A stretch of 64,000 nt of DNA from Anatilimnocola floriformis. GTDB lineage: Bacteria > Planctomycetota > Planctomycetia > Pirellulales > Pirellulaceae. The notes under the pieces are model-generated. The model was not told the DNA's origin, ran no database searches, and saw nothing but the letters and a program-made list of their open reading frames with translations. This document shows, piece by piece, positions 42,341 to 52,100 of this stretch. Positions within the stretch are counted from its first letter, which is position 1. Every line of letters starts with the position of its first letter. The position numbers and the translations under genes are program-made. Location: the NCBI RefSeq assembly GCF_024256385.1, contig NZ_JAMLFW010000002.1, forward strand, positions 186,001 to 250,000, written 5' to 3'.

Positions 42341-44119
42341 ATGTCACTCATCGTTCAAAAGTTCGGCGGCAGTAGCGTCGCCACTCCGGAAAAGATTCTC
42401 GCCGCCGCCCGCAAAGCCATTCGCGCCAAGCTCGAAGGCCATCAGGTGGTGATGGTCGTCAGCGCGATGGGCGATACGACTGACGATCTGATTGATCTCG
42501 CCAATCGCATTACCGACAAACCGCCGGCCCGCGAAATGGACATGCTCCTCTCGACCGGCGAGCAACAAAGCTGCGCTCTGATGGCCATGGCGATCACGTC
42601 GCTCGGTCACAAAGCGGTGAGCCTCACCGGAGCGCAGATCGGCGTGAAGACCGACGCCACGTTCCGCAAAGCCCGCATCAAGAGCATCGAAACTGCCCGG
42701 CTGAAGAAAGTGCTCGACGAAGGAAACATCGTCATCGCCGCTGGCTTTCAGGGGATCGACGACGACTTCAATATCACCACCCTCGGCCGCGGCGGCAGCG
42801 ATACTACCGCCGTTGCACTCGCGGCTGTGCTTCGCGCCGATGCCTGCGAAATTTATACGGATGTCGACGGCATCTATACGACCGACCCGCGCGTCATTCC
42901 CGAAGCTCGTCGCGTGAGCCGCATCAGCTACGACGAAATGCTCGAGCTCGCCAGCCTCGGCGCCGGCGTGATGCACAGCCGCAGCATCGAGTTCGGCAAG
43001 AAGTTCGACACGCCGATTCACGTTCGCAGCAGCTTCACCGATATCCCTGGCACCATGATTGTCGCTGAGCCCGAACGGCCCGACATGCCGGTGAGCGGCG
43101 CTGCGATCACCAAGGATGAAGCTCTCATCACCGTGCAAGCTGTGCCGGACAAGCCGGGCACCAGCCTGGAGATTTTTGCCCGCATCGCGGCTCGCAATAT
43201 CTCGGTCGACATGATCGTGCAGAACGTGGGCGAGAGCGGCAAAGCCGATCTGTCGTTCACCGTGCCGCGCAACGAACTCGACACCGCCCTCGAAGCCGTT
43301 CGTGATGCAGCCAAGCTCGTCGGCGCTGGCACGGTTTCGGCCAACGACAGCGTGGCCAAGGTTTCCGTCGTCGGCCTCGGCATGGCGCGGCAAACGGGCG
43401 TGGCCGAAAAGATGTTCCGCGCTCTCGCCGCGGCTGGCATCAACATCGGCATGATCACGACCAGCGAAATCAAGATCTCGGTCCTCGTGCCTCGCGATCA
43501 ATCGCAAAAAGCCCTCAACGTTGTGCACACGGCGTTCGAGCTCGACAAGCCGCCAGCCAAGCCGATCGAAGCTTGGAAGCCCAAAGCCCACGGCACCGAT
43601 GCAGCCGCCGTGGTGGCTCGCCTGCAAGGGCTCAACATGGAAGATCTGACGATCGACGATGTTTCGCTCGACGCCAGCCAGGCCCGCGTCACGATCAGCG
43701 GCGTGCCCGATTCGCCCGGCATCGCAGCCAAGGTCTTCGAGCAAGTGGCCGGGGCCGGCATCTTTGTCGACATGATCGTGCAGAGCTACCCGACCACCGA
43801 ATCGCTCGCCACGCTCAGCTTCACCGTGCCGCAGGATCAGCTCGATCACAGCGTGACGGTGGCCAAGAAGATCGCCAGCGATCTCTCTTGCCGCGGCGTG
43901 ACCAGCAGCCCGAAGATCGCCAAGCTGTCGGTCAGCGGCGTGGGTCTGCGAACGCACACCGGCGTGGCCATCCGCATGTTCCGCGCTCTGTCGGAAGCGG
44001 GGATCAACCTCGACCTGATCAATACCAGCGAAGTCCGCGTCAACGTCATCGTCGACGGCAACCAGGGCGAGAAGGGGATGAAGCAACTGCAAGCCGCCTT
44101 CGCCGACGTGCTGCGTTAA
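42341..44119 (+). CDS. lysC: Aspartate kinase with four ACT domains
   Basis: First enzyme of the aspartate family pathway. 592 residues against about 410 for the usual two-ACT type. Kinase domain with VQKFGGSSVA at 5-14, STGEQQSCALMA near 70, GRGGSDTTAVALA near 150-162 and YTDVDGIYTTDPR near 173-185. After the kinase come two tandem ACT pairs, at about 261-420 and 447-592, each opening with a VPDxPG segment. Similar four-ACT enzymes occur in cyanobacteria. Duplication suggests combined lysine and threonine inhibition. A strong terminator follows. Confidence 0.94.
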   Translation: MSLIVQKFGGSSVATPEKILAAARKAIRAKLEGHQVVMVVSAMGDTTDDLIDLANRITDKPPAREMDMLLSTGEQQSCALMAMAITSLGHKAVSLTGAQIGVKTDATFRKARIKSIETARLKKVLDEGNIVIAAGFQGIDDDFNITTLGRGGSDTTAVALAAVLRADACEIYTDVDGIYTTDPRVIPEARRVSRISYDEMLELASLGAGVMHSRSIEFGKKFDTPIHVRSSFTDIPGTMIVAEPERPDMPVSGAAITKDEALITVQAVPDKPGTSLEIFARIAARNISVDMIVQNVGESGKADLSFTVPRNELDTALEAVRDAAKLVGAGTVSANDSVAKVSVVGLGMARQTGVAEKMFRALAAAGINIGMITTSEIKISVLVPRDQSQKALNVVHTAFELDKPPAKPIEAWKPKAHGTDAAAVVARLQGLNMEDLTIDDVSLDASQARVTISGVPDSPGIAAKVFEQVAGAGIFVDMIVQSYPTTESLATLSFTVPQDQLDHSVTVAKKIASDLSCRGVTSSPKIAKLSVSGVGLRTHTGVAIRMFRALSEAGINLDLINTSEVRVNVIVDGNQGEKGMKQLQAAFADVLR

Positions 44120-44148
44120 TTCGCGGCACTGCGGGAATCAAGAAACTC

Positions 44149-44195
44149 AAGGGCTGAAGGCCCGCTCTCCAGAGCAAAGCCTTCAGCCCTTTTTT
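44149..44195 (+). terminator. Rho-independent terminator after lysC
   Basis: AAGGGCTGAAGGC (44149-44161) pairs with GCCTTCAGCCCTT (44179-44191): a 13-bp stem followed by TTTTTT. It ends the threonine gene cluster. Confidence 0.88.
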
Positions 44196-44291
44196 CGTTT
44201 CTCAATTCGATGGCAATGCGGATTTCAGCCGCCTATCTTATAAGCCTGTCGTTGCCGGCGATCTTCTCTCCAGATTGCGAAGGGCGGTTTC

Positions 44292-45170
44292 ATGCGATGG
44301 TGCTTACGTCGAGGTTTTACTCTCGTCGAGTTACTCGTGGTGATTGCCATCATCGGCGTCCTCGTCGCGCTTTTGTTGCCAGCTGTGCAGGCGGCGCGTG
44401 AAGCAGCACGGCGGATGCGTTGTCAGAACAATCTCAAGCAGCTCGCGCTTGCGGCTCATAATTTTCACGATGTGCGGCTGCACTTTCCGGCGACATACAT
44501 CTTGAAGACCGGAGGCGCGGGCAACTGGGGCGCGAACGTCCATTTGATGAATTACTACGAGCAGCGGCAGATGTACGACGCGCTCAACCCGGGCGATTTC
44601 ACCGGCTTCATTCCGCCGGTCAACACGCTCACGCAAACGCCGTTTCCCATGTTGCTCTGCCCGACCGATCCAACGGGCAAGCTTAATACCAATGCCAACA
44701 AGTACGCCAAGAGCAACTATCCGCTCAGCTGCCAGATATTCGATTCCAACCGCAACGACGGCCTGTGGGTGCCTGTTAAGCTGAGCACGATCACCGACGG
44801 CACTTCCAACACATTCATCTGCGGCGAACGCGATATGAAGAACAACCTCGCCGCGTGTTACATCGGCCGGGTGGAAGGGATCACCGATGCGATGACGTAT
44901 GGTCGCGGCGATCTGCCGCTCAATACCAAGTACGCCGGCGGCAGCGATGCCAACTGCACGCGGCACGCTTGGACCAGTTTGCATGCCGGCGGCGGTGGGA
45001 ATTTTGCGATGTGCGACGGCGCGGTGAAGTTCATTTCGGAGAACATCGAGTCGCACAAAGGCTACACGGGGAGCTGTGCTCACGCGCTGACCGAGCCCGC
45101 CAATCCGGCCAACTTTCTGTATCAAAATCTCTACCGCATCGACGACGGCAACGTCGCTCAGCTTCCTTAG
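44292..45170 (+). CDS. DUF1559 pseudopilin-like protein (copy 1)
   Basis: 292 residues. Type IV pilin-like leader: after MRWCLRRG comes [20 protein letters not shown], cut after Gly8 with N-methylatable Phe9 and Glu13 in place. An amphipathic helix ([21 protein letters not shown]) and the DUF1559 beta domain follow, with the family end motif [19 protein letters not shown] near 237-255. Planctomycetes carry dozens of these; they may form surface fibres or receptor complexes. Followed after 14 nt by a small lipoprotein gene, the same arrangement as at 61202. Processing by the peptidase encoded at 11954 is an inference. Confidence 0.92.
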   Translation: MRWCLRRGFTLVELLVVIAIIGVLVALLLPAVQAAREAARRMRCQNNLKQLALAAHNFHDVRLHFPATYILKTGGAGNWGANVHLMNYYEQRQMYDALNPGDFTGFIPPVNTLTQTPFPMLLCPTDPTGKLNTNANKYAKSNYPLSCQIFDSNRNDGLWVPVKLSTITDGTSNTFICGERDMKNNLAACYIGRVEGITDAMTYGRGDLPLNTKYAGGSDANCTRHAWTSLHAGGGGNFAMCDGAVKFISENIESHKGYTGSCAHALTEPANPANFLYQNLYRIDDGNVAQLP

Positions 45171-45184
45171 GATCTAGGACTCAC

Positions 45185-45589
45185 ATGCGATTTCTGCGTA
45201 CGATCCTCTTGTTGAGTGTGTTCGCTGCCGGCGCTGGTTGCTCGAGCAACGTCCGTCAGGCAGTCACTGGCAACGTGACGCTCGCCGGCGAACCGGTGAA
45301 CGGCGGCAGTATTCTCTTTCTGCCGCTGGCGGAAGGAGGCAGCAAAGGGGCCGAGGACATCGTCGAAGGCAAGTACGCGGTTCCCAGCCAGCGCGGCTTG
45401 TTGCCGGGGAAATATCGCGTGGAGATCCGCTGGTCGAAGCCGACCGGCAAGCAGGTTCCCTCGGGGGATCCGGGGATGATGATGGACGAGCGAACCGAAG
45501 TCGTCCCGGCGAAGTTCAACAGTGCCTCGACGCTGACGGCCGAGATCACCAGCGACGGCAAAAAGCAGGACTTCCTGCTGACGAAGTAG
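45185..45589 (+). CDS. Small lipoprotein with transthyretin/carboxypeptidase-regulatory-like fold
   Basis: 134 residues. The lipoprotein signal has lipobox AGAGC (Cys at about 19). The mature part reads GNVTLAGEPVNGGSILFLPL..GKYAVPSQRGLLPGKYRVEI, the beta-sandwich pattern typical of planctomycete lipoproteins that accompany DUF1559 genes. Probably outer- or inner-membrane bound and a partner of the pseudopilin upstream. A paralogue of the 62236 gene with the same order of motifs. Function unknown. Confidence 0.8.
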   Translation: MRFLRTILLLSVFAAGAGCSSNVRQAVTGNVTLAGEPVNGGSILFLPLAEGGSKGAEDIVEGKYAVPSQRGLLPGKYRVEIRWSKPTGKQVPSGDPGMMMDERTEVVPAKFNSASTLTAEITSDGKKQDFLLTK

Positions 45590-45591
45590 GC

Positions 45592-45620
45592 ATAAAAAAG
45601 CCCTGCAGTGCGCAGGGCTT
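45592..45620 (-). terminator. Rho-independent terminator, rpsR direction
   Basis: AAGCCCTGC (45598-45606) pairs with GCAGGGCTT (45612-45620). On the minus strand the stem is followed by TTTTTTAT, giving a good terminator for rpsR; on the plus strand no T-run follows, although the hairpin may still protect the lipoprotein mRNA. Confidence 0.8.
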
Positions 45621-45673
45621 CCTCTGTTCAATGATCATGCCTTGCCCATCAATGGCAATGGCAGGCAGCAGGT

Positions 45674-46003
45674 CTACTCGCCGACGTAGGGCAGCAACGC
45701 CATGAAGCGGGCCCGCTTGATGGCCATAGCGACCGCATGCTGGCTGAGGGCGGTGCAGCCGGTCTTGCGGCGGCTGACGATCTTGCCGTGGCGGTTGACC
45801 ATTTTCTTGAGGAGCTCGATGTCCTTGTAATCGACGAACATCGGGCGGGGGCGTTCGCCGTCGACCCAAATTGGATCGCGCTTCTTGATCTTCACGCGGG
45901 CCTTCGGACGCTTCTTATTACGCATCCCGGCCTTGCCGCCCGGACCGCCAAAGCGGCCGCCGCCACGTTCACCACCTCGATCACCGCCGCTGTACATCGA
46001 CAT
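45674..46003 (-). CDS. rpsR: 30S ribosomal protein S18
   Basis: Small-subunit protein binding next to S6. 109 residues; the conserved core starts near 35 ([38 protein letters not shown]) and includes [29 protein letters not shown]. The N-terminal 30 residues are a Gly/Arg-rich extension ([15 protein letters not shown]) not found in E. coli S18. Unusually, no rpsF, ssb or rplI neighbour is present. Confidence 0.95.
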   Translation of the reverse strand: MSMYSGGDRGGERGGGRFGGPGGKAGMRNKKRPKARVKIKKRDPIWVDGERPRPMFVDYKDIELLKKMVNRHGKIVSRRKTGCTALSQHAVAMAIKRARFMALLPYVGE

Positions 46004-46347
46004 AAATCAAACTCGCCAGCGAAGTTACGCTTCTGCCGGCACACTCTGTGGCGCACCCGGCAATGGATTCTGAAAAATTGGGAATCCGTGATTTTACGGG
46101 CTTTGGCCCGGCTTGCAAGGCATGTTTCGCGGTTTTTCAAACTCCCGGCAGGGCAAGGCCGGTAATCTGGGAGGGCGAGGCTCCCGCCGAGCCGTGACCT
46201 GCCGCAGCCGCCGCGTTGGCTCGGTTGCCTTTCTGCCGCCCGTGGCCCGCGACGAACTGCTCGGCTGGTTGTTGTCGCTGCCTCCCTGCCGCAAACTCCC
46301 ACCGAAGTTCGCGGTCGTTTTACGACGTGCTCACAAACCAGCGGTCA
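46004..46347. other. Intergenic region with a GGCTCGGCGGGAGCC palindrome
   Basis: 344 nt between the SirB1 and rpsR genes on the minus strand. It contains the element GAGGGCGAGGCTCCCGCCGA+GCC (46169-46193; hairpin GGCTC/GAGCC) plus short GC-rich inverted segments around 46050-46110. A 66-codon ORF here is Arg/Pro-rich and not convincing. No tRNA found. Confidence 0.5.
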
Positions 46348-47043
46348 CTATGCCCCAGCCAATACTTGCTGCAATTCCGTCATCGCGGCATAGTCGAGCT
46401 GACGACCTTCGGCGGCAAAGAGCGCTTGCAGGTTGGTGATCAGCCGCGAGATCCAGATCGTGTGCGAAGCCGGTTCGAAATAGCGCTCGTCGTACGTCAG
46501 TTTGCGACCGACGACTTGCTCGATCCGGCGAAACGCCTCGGCCGGCGACAGGGCCTGGCCGCTATAGAAGGGATCGATGATCTGCCACCCTTCGTCGGTA
46601 TGCACGCGGGTCAAAAAGTGCCCCGGCGTGTTCAGCCCTTCGATCTGCAGCCCGACTTGCTCGCCCACGGCTTTGTAGAGGAGCGAGAGGACGATCGGCA
46701 GACCAACGCGACTACGAAGTACGACGGGTAGGTAGCTGTTGAGGGCGAAGTGATAGTTGTCGATGTTGCCGACAAACTTCGCATCTTCAAACAGCACGTC
46801 GTGCAAGTGAGCGAGGCGGGCGGCAGGTTGCCCGCTTCGGCACTGCGCCAGCACGCGCAATGCTAAGTTTTGAATTTCTCCTTCGACGTGTTCGGGCAAT
46901 ACGTCGTCGAACGCATGCATCGAAACGGCGATCGCGGCCCGTACCAGGCCGGGGGTTGTGTGCAATTCGGGCAGCGCCTCGCTGAAACAGCGATACGCCT
47001 CAGGCGCGCAGTGTTGCGCTTCTACTCCTGTCTGGTGAGGCAT
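46348..47043 (-). CDS. SirB1/transglutaminase-like family protein
   Basis: 231 residues from the ATG at 47043; a longer frame upstream is not supported. SirB1-type core: HLHDVLFEDAKFVGNIDNYHFALNSYLPVVLRSRVGLPIVLSLLYKAVGEQVGLQIEGLNTPGHFL, followed by IIDPFYSG. The NSYL..GLPI..GHFL pattern is that of the transglutaminase-like fold fused to TPR helices in proteobacterial SirB1. No catalytic Cys is in the usual place, so enzymatic activity is doubtful. Role unknown. Confidence 0.8.
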   Translation of the reverse strand: MPHQTGVEAQHCAPEAYRCFSEALPELHTTPGLVRAAIAVSMHAFDDVLPEHVEGEIQNLALRVLAQCRSGQPAARLAHLHDVLFEDAKFVGNIDNYHFALNSYLPVVLRSRVGLPIVLSLLYKAVGEQVGLQIEGLNTPGHFLTRVHTDEGWQIIDPFYSGQALSPAEAFRRIEQVVGRKLTYDERYFEPASHTIWISRLITNLQALFAAEGRQLDYAAMTELQQVLAGA

Positions 47044-47271
47044 CGGGTTCTCTCTCTGGCAATGGGAGGTTCGAACGTCGGCCGGTCGGCAGGGATGATC
47101 GCTTATGCTGCCCATGCACAGTTGAGAAGCTGCGCGCGGACAAGCGGCTGCTGATGCGAATACCGGAACTATTCACACCGGCAGGTCTTAATGGACCGAG
47201 GCGGTTAAAACCGCTAATGAAAATTTCGCACTGCCGAGAGAATTCTTGAAATACCAATCAACTCGCAGCCG

Positions 47272-49155
47272 TTACTTTTCCCATTGGCGTAAACGCGTCA
47301 CGAGAGCTTGTACCTGCGGGCGGTTCTTTTCGAAGAACGCTAGTCCGGCGAGGATGGCGATGCCCATTCCAATACCGAACGCCCACCAGGGCCAAACCTG
47401 GTCGATCGCGCGCGACGCGTGCCAAACCATGCTGACCATCGCAAGCAAGGTAAAGACTGCGCCTAGGTAGAGAAACGCACGAACTTGTAAAAGTACTCCC
47501 GTCAGCGCGCCAAAAAGAGAAAGAAGTGTAAGGATGATTGGCGGCCACAAACTCGTCTCAGCGCGATGCAAGAAGATCTCGAACGTCGAGCTCACATAGA
47601 TAACGACCAGCGATGCATAACGAATCGCCGATAAGACCTCGCTCTTCAATCGATGGCGATTGATTTGTGCTGCAATCAGCACTGAAACAGCGGGAGGAAT
47701 CAACCAGAATTGGGGATTCTCCCAGGGACGCCATTCATTTTGATCGAGCAGCGCCCACAGCGCGCCGTTGCCAGCAACCGTTGCGGCGATCGCGGCTGCC
47801 CATGATTTGCGCGCGATCGCGAGCACCAGATACATCAGGCCCGCGAGGAATAATAACAGCGTGTAGTCGTAATCATGTTGACTGTGAACCACCCAAAGCC
47901 CCAGGATTGGCAGCACTGGCATAAAGGCGCCAGATTTTTGAAATGGTTCTGCCAGCACTGGCAACCGCAATCGCCATAAGAGCTCACCAAGTCCCACACC
48001 ACTGAAGGCGATGACCATGATGATGTAAGGCCAGTAGGGTTTCAAAACGCCATCGAACCAACCGGGCTGACACAGATAGATATGTGCGAATAACAACCCC
48101 GCGACTCCTTGCGCGGCGTACACATACCAGGTGCGATTGATTTGATCGCTGCTTGCGCCCGGCGCGAGGGCCAGCGAAATCAAGCCGACGATAAAGACCA
48201 CTAGCAATACCGCGACGGCGGCAACTTGCACGGGATCGACTCCCGCGCCGATGCCTGGCTGGAAGAGTGAGACTTCGAGCGCGAGCAGCGAAATCAACGT
48301 AGCGATGGCGAGGGCCGACGAAACGTAGCCCGCGCGCTGCGCCGCTCGTAACCAATCTGCTCCTCGGAAAACAAACCGCGGTAACACCAAGCCGTAGCCG
48401 AGCGTCGTCACGCCGAGCACCATGAGCAGGCGGAAGGCGCGGGTCATCCAATCGTGCAGTTCCCAACCGGGATTCAAATCGGACCAACCGAGATAAACGC
48501 AGCTCAAACCAGCGAGCAGTAGCGCCGTGAATTGGAAAGACTCCCGCCGATTCTTTTGCGCCAGGCACGCCACCGCATAGGCCAGCAGCGCCGGCGCGAA
48601 CGCGATCGCCACGCGATGTTCACGCAGCGGCAAGTTCCAAAGGCCGAAGAGTTCGAGAACCACAACGCTCAGACCGAGGAACATCGTCCACGACGGCAAC
48701 CAGCTTTCGATCCGAGTCAGGCCGCCGATCGTATCATCGACGCCCATCCGTTCGCCCCAGCGGGCCAGGTTCGCGCCGAAGCTCCACAAGTGGCCGGCGA
48801 GCGCGAGAATTCCCACGGTCGCCAGTGCATGCAAACAGAGCATCGGCAACGGCGACTCGTGCAGCGGTGTGAGTGCGAGCGCACAAGCGATCCAAGCCCA
48901 CATAAAGAGGACGAAGAAGACGAACTTCGCGCGGCGATCCCAGATCGAAAGCACGATGACTCCGCCAAGCAACAACCACACGCCGATCAGGCAGAACAGG
49001 CCGAGATCGTATTCCGGCAGGCCCGAGCGATACCATTCGGAACCAGCAAACAGCAAATGCACCACGCTGGTGAAGGCGAGCAACAAACCAACGAGCACAA
49101 TGGCCAAGTGGCCAGTGAGTGGCCCGCGCCAACCTGGTGAGAACGTTTGCGATAG
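47272..49155 (-). CDS. Giant polytopic membrane protein, C-terminal part (after frameshift)
   Basis: 627 codons that continue the 48987-53207 gene in another frame; no start codon or ribosome-binding site lies at the junction. It is a chain of about 15-18 hydrophobic helices (for example HLAIVLVGLLLAFTSVVHLL and WWAFGIGMGIAILAGLAFF) with short charged loops, and ends at a Lys/Arg-rich tail. Composition and helix spacing match the N-terminal part. The frame would be restored by adding one base to the run TTTT at 49156-49159. If the shift is real, this part is expressed only by recoding or not at all. Confidence 0.7.
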   Translation of the reverse strand, partial: LSQTFSPGWRGPLTGHLAIVLVGLLLAFTSVVHLLFAGSEWYRSGLPEYDLGLFCLIGVWLLLGGVIVLSIWDRRAKFVFFVLFMWAWIACALALTPLHESPLPMLCLHALATVGILALAGHLWSFGANLARWGERMGVDDTIGGLTRIESWLPSWTMFLGLSVVVLELFGLWNLPLREHRVAIAFAPALLAYAVACLAQKNRRESFQFTALLLAGLSCVYLGWSDLNPGWELHDWMTRAFRLLMVLGVTTLGYGLVLPRFVFRGADWLRAAQRAGYVSSALAIATLISLLALEVSLFQPGIGAGVDPVQVAAVAVLLVVFIVGLISLALAPGASSDQINRTWYVYAAQGVAGLLFAHIYLCQPGWFDGVLKPYWPYIIMVIAFSGVGLGELLWRLRLPVLAEPFQKSGAFMPVLPILGLWVVHSQHDYDYTLLLFLAGLMYLVLAIARKSWAAAIAATVAGNGALWALLDQNEWRPWENPQFWLIPPAVSVLIAAQINRHRLKSEVLSAIRYASLVVIYVSSTFEIFLHRAETSLWPPIILTLLSLFGALTGVLLQVRAFLYLGAVFTLLAMVSMVWHASRAIDQVWPWWAFGIGMGIAILAGLAFFEKNRPQVQALVTRLRQWEK

Positions 49156-52100
49156 TTTTCGCTGCGTCCGAATTTCCAGAAATTGCCACCAACCACCCAA
49201 TACGGTTCCCGCGGATCGAATTCGTTGCCGCGAATGGCGAGTGCGATGGTGCTGGCGCAAAGGATCGCGCCAATGACGTGATGCGGCGCAAAGCCGCGGC
49301 GTTCCAGGCGTTTTTCACTTCTGCTCGATTGCGCCAGCCATGCACAGCTAACGGCAACCACTGCAGCGAGCAGCAGCCAACCGGTTTCGAGAACGTGATA
49401 CGCAATCCAAACGTTCGGCGTGTTCCCCAACTCTGCCCGCAAGGCAACGAGCGGCACGGCCGCGACCAGTGTGAGCACAATCGCACTGCCGCCGCGCGGC
49501 CAAGTCTTCGGCAACAGCGAAACGCCTAGTGAGGCGAGCAGCGGCGCGATGAGCAAACCGAGGGCGATCAAGTTCGACCAAGAGCCCAGATACTGCGACT
49601 CCACGGCAAGTAGACTTGGATGGGATACAATCGTCACCGTCGACCAAATCGCAATCGCCAGCAGCAGCCAACTGCTGAGCGTCGTTTGCAGCAGGAAACA
49701 CTTCTCTCGGCGCAACTGAATCGGCGGCGTGTTCGTCGTTTGCGGCAACATCCAACTAGCGATGACGAGCCAGAACAGCGAATAAATCGCGGCCGCGATT
49801 GCATTCCATTGCAGCCACTCTGCAACGGCTGATTCCTGCGGGCCCGTTGGCTTGCCGGTGATGTGCAGAATGAACGCGAGGTTGGCGGCGAGTTGAAACA
49901 GTGCGCTGCCGCCGAGAGCAAAGCTGGGCCGGCGCTGACCGATCGCGTGTCCAAGGAAAATCGCCACGCCGATGAGCAATGGCCCGGCGTAGGAAGTTGT
50001 CGGACCGAGTCGCGCGAAGAATGTGTCCTGCAAAGGCCCGCCGAGCGCCATGCCTTTGGCATTTTGCACGACAGCAATGATGGTGAGCGCGAGCATCGGC
50101 GCCACGCCGAGGAGCAGCGATTGATAGCGGAGCCATTCGCGCTCCTGCGTATCGATCGGGTTCCAGCGCAACCACGGTATCGATTTCAGCGCGCTAGCCA
50201 GTGGTTGTCGCGCTACGAACAAGACCATGAGTCCCCCGCCGTAGATCGCCAACCACCAACGTGTCGCCGAAGCCACGGCGATATCGGCTTGCCAGTTGAG
50301 CGCGAGCAAAAAGATTCCCGCCCAACCAGCGAACGACAGCCCGATCCATTTCCAACCACTCACGCGATCGGCGAGTGCAGCGACAAACGCACCGCAGACC
50401 ACTACCAGTCCGAGCACCAACCGCGACAGATGCGCCGGGTCGAGCCAGGCAATGTGTGCGAGCGAAAACTCGTCGCGCCGCAGGTCTTTATTCAAGCTCA
50501 GTTCCTGAGCGATCCCTGGCAGCGATTCTGTCACGCACAGGATCGTCAACAACGCGACCGATAGTCCCAGTTGCAGGTGATCGGCTGGCGGATAAGCGGG
50601 ATGGAGCAAGCGGTGCAGCGTGCTTTCCGCCGGCGCAAATCGACGAACGATGCTCCACACCAATCCGCAGCCGGCGAGCGCGAGAACTTGCGCGTGCAGA
50701 TGATCGCCGCGCAAAAACCACAACAGATCGCGCTCAGCAGCGGCCGGCACCCAGAACGCCGCGATGGCAAACGCCACGGCAACGGCGAGCATGCCTTGCA
50801 GCGCGGCGAGCGCCTCGGGCCAGCGGCGCGCGAGACACACGATGGCCCACACACCGACAGCGAGTGAAGCGTAAAGAGCGTGCACCGCAAAGCGGCCCGG
50901 CAGCACCCAGAAAATAAACGGCGTAGCCGCAATAATCGCCAGCGCGGCGCCATAGGTGAGGGGCAATTCGAGTTGCCAGAACTTTTCGGTGCGCTCCCAA
51001 GCCGCAAATTCTTCGGCAGGCAGCCACCAGGCTTTGCGACTAAGGACAAGCGACATGATCGCCAGCACCGCGGCAGTGAGAATGGTCGCAACCAGCACCG
51101 GCCGTTCTGGCATCAAGTGCGTAACTCTCAAAATGCCCTGCGCCGTGTCGTTCATCCAGAAGAGTTGAATCAGCGCGATCCACAGCAGCGCCATCGCGGC
51201 CGAGAGGACATGTTCGTTGACGATGCGGAACGCAATCACAAACAGGGCGATCGCATAAGCGAGGAACAGCGGCCCCGCGATATCGCCATCACCGGTCCAC
51301 GGTGATGCGAGCGGCGCGAAGCCCGACCAACCGGCGATGAGCAACCCCAGCGTGCCGAGTACACCAGCCGTCGCGATGTAAGCCGTGCCGATGCGGCGAT
51401 CGCGCTGCGCGTACAGCCAGCCGCCGCAACCGCCGATTGCCGCAGCCAGCGCGGTGAGAAGCAAGCCCGTCTTCCCTTGCAACATGGCTTGCAACCATTG
51501 CAGGCTATTCGGCTCCAGATCGCTGACGAGCCGAAGCGCCCAGAAGAACGCCACAACGACACCGATCGAGAGCGAGCCGACGGCGGCTGCGTGGAGGGCG
51601 GGAATCTTGGTGCGAATCGCCACGGCGAGCAATAGGCCGCCGGTGAGGATCGAAACATTCAGCATCAATTCCGGCACCGGCCAGGCGACAACCCACAGCG
51701 CGATCAGCAGCGAGCCAGCGATCAGCGCGATGGTAGTTCCCACCGTACGAAACGTGGCCAACGAGCGCGTCAATGCGCGGCGATGCACGACAATGCCGAG
51801 GGCCAGAATGCTTGTCACAGCGAGGCAAAGGAGCGGCGACAACTGCTTGAACGCGGGCCAATGCGGTTGCACTTTGAAAACGAGGAGCGCAATCGGCGGC
51901 AGCAGTGCGAACAAGCTCACGCCGAGAATCAGGAACGTTTGTTCGATGCGTCTGCCCGACATGCGCCGCCAGGCCTGCGCTCGCCAAACCTGGCCGAGCG
52001 TGGCAATCAGAAATTTCGTGATCGGCAAAAAGGCGAGGCCGGTCAACATCGTGCGCGGTAGGCCCGGAACAGCGACGCGGTTGATGATGAGTTGGCCAAT

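Noticed and set aside
42344-44092. 582-codon open frame antisense to lysC
   Set aside because: Typical mirror frame of a GC-rich gene; His/Asp/Gly-rich translation without domain pattern, and the sense strand is a clear aspartate kinase.
46094-46294. 66-codon ORF between the SirB1 and rpsR genes
   Set aside because: Arg/Pro/Ser-rich translation of a repeat-containing gap; no ribosome-binding site.
49140-49175. Programmed -1 frameshift in the giant membrane protein gene
   Set aside because: No X XXY YYZ heptamer in the reading frame and no clear stimulatory stem; sequencing error or mutation is simpler, though not excluded.
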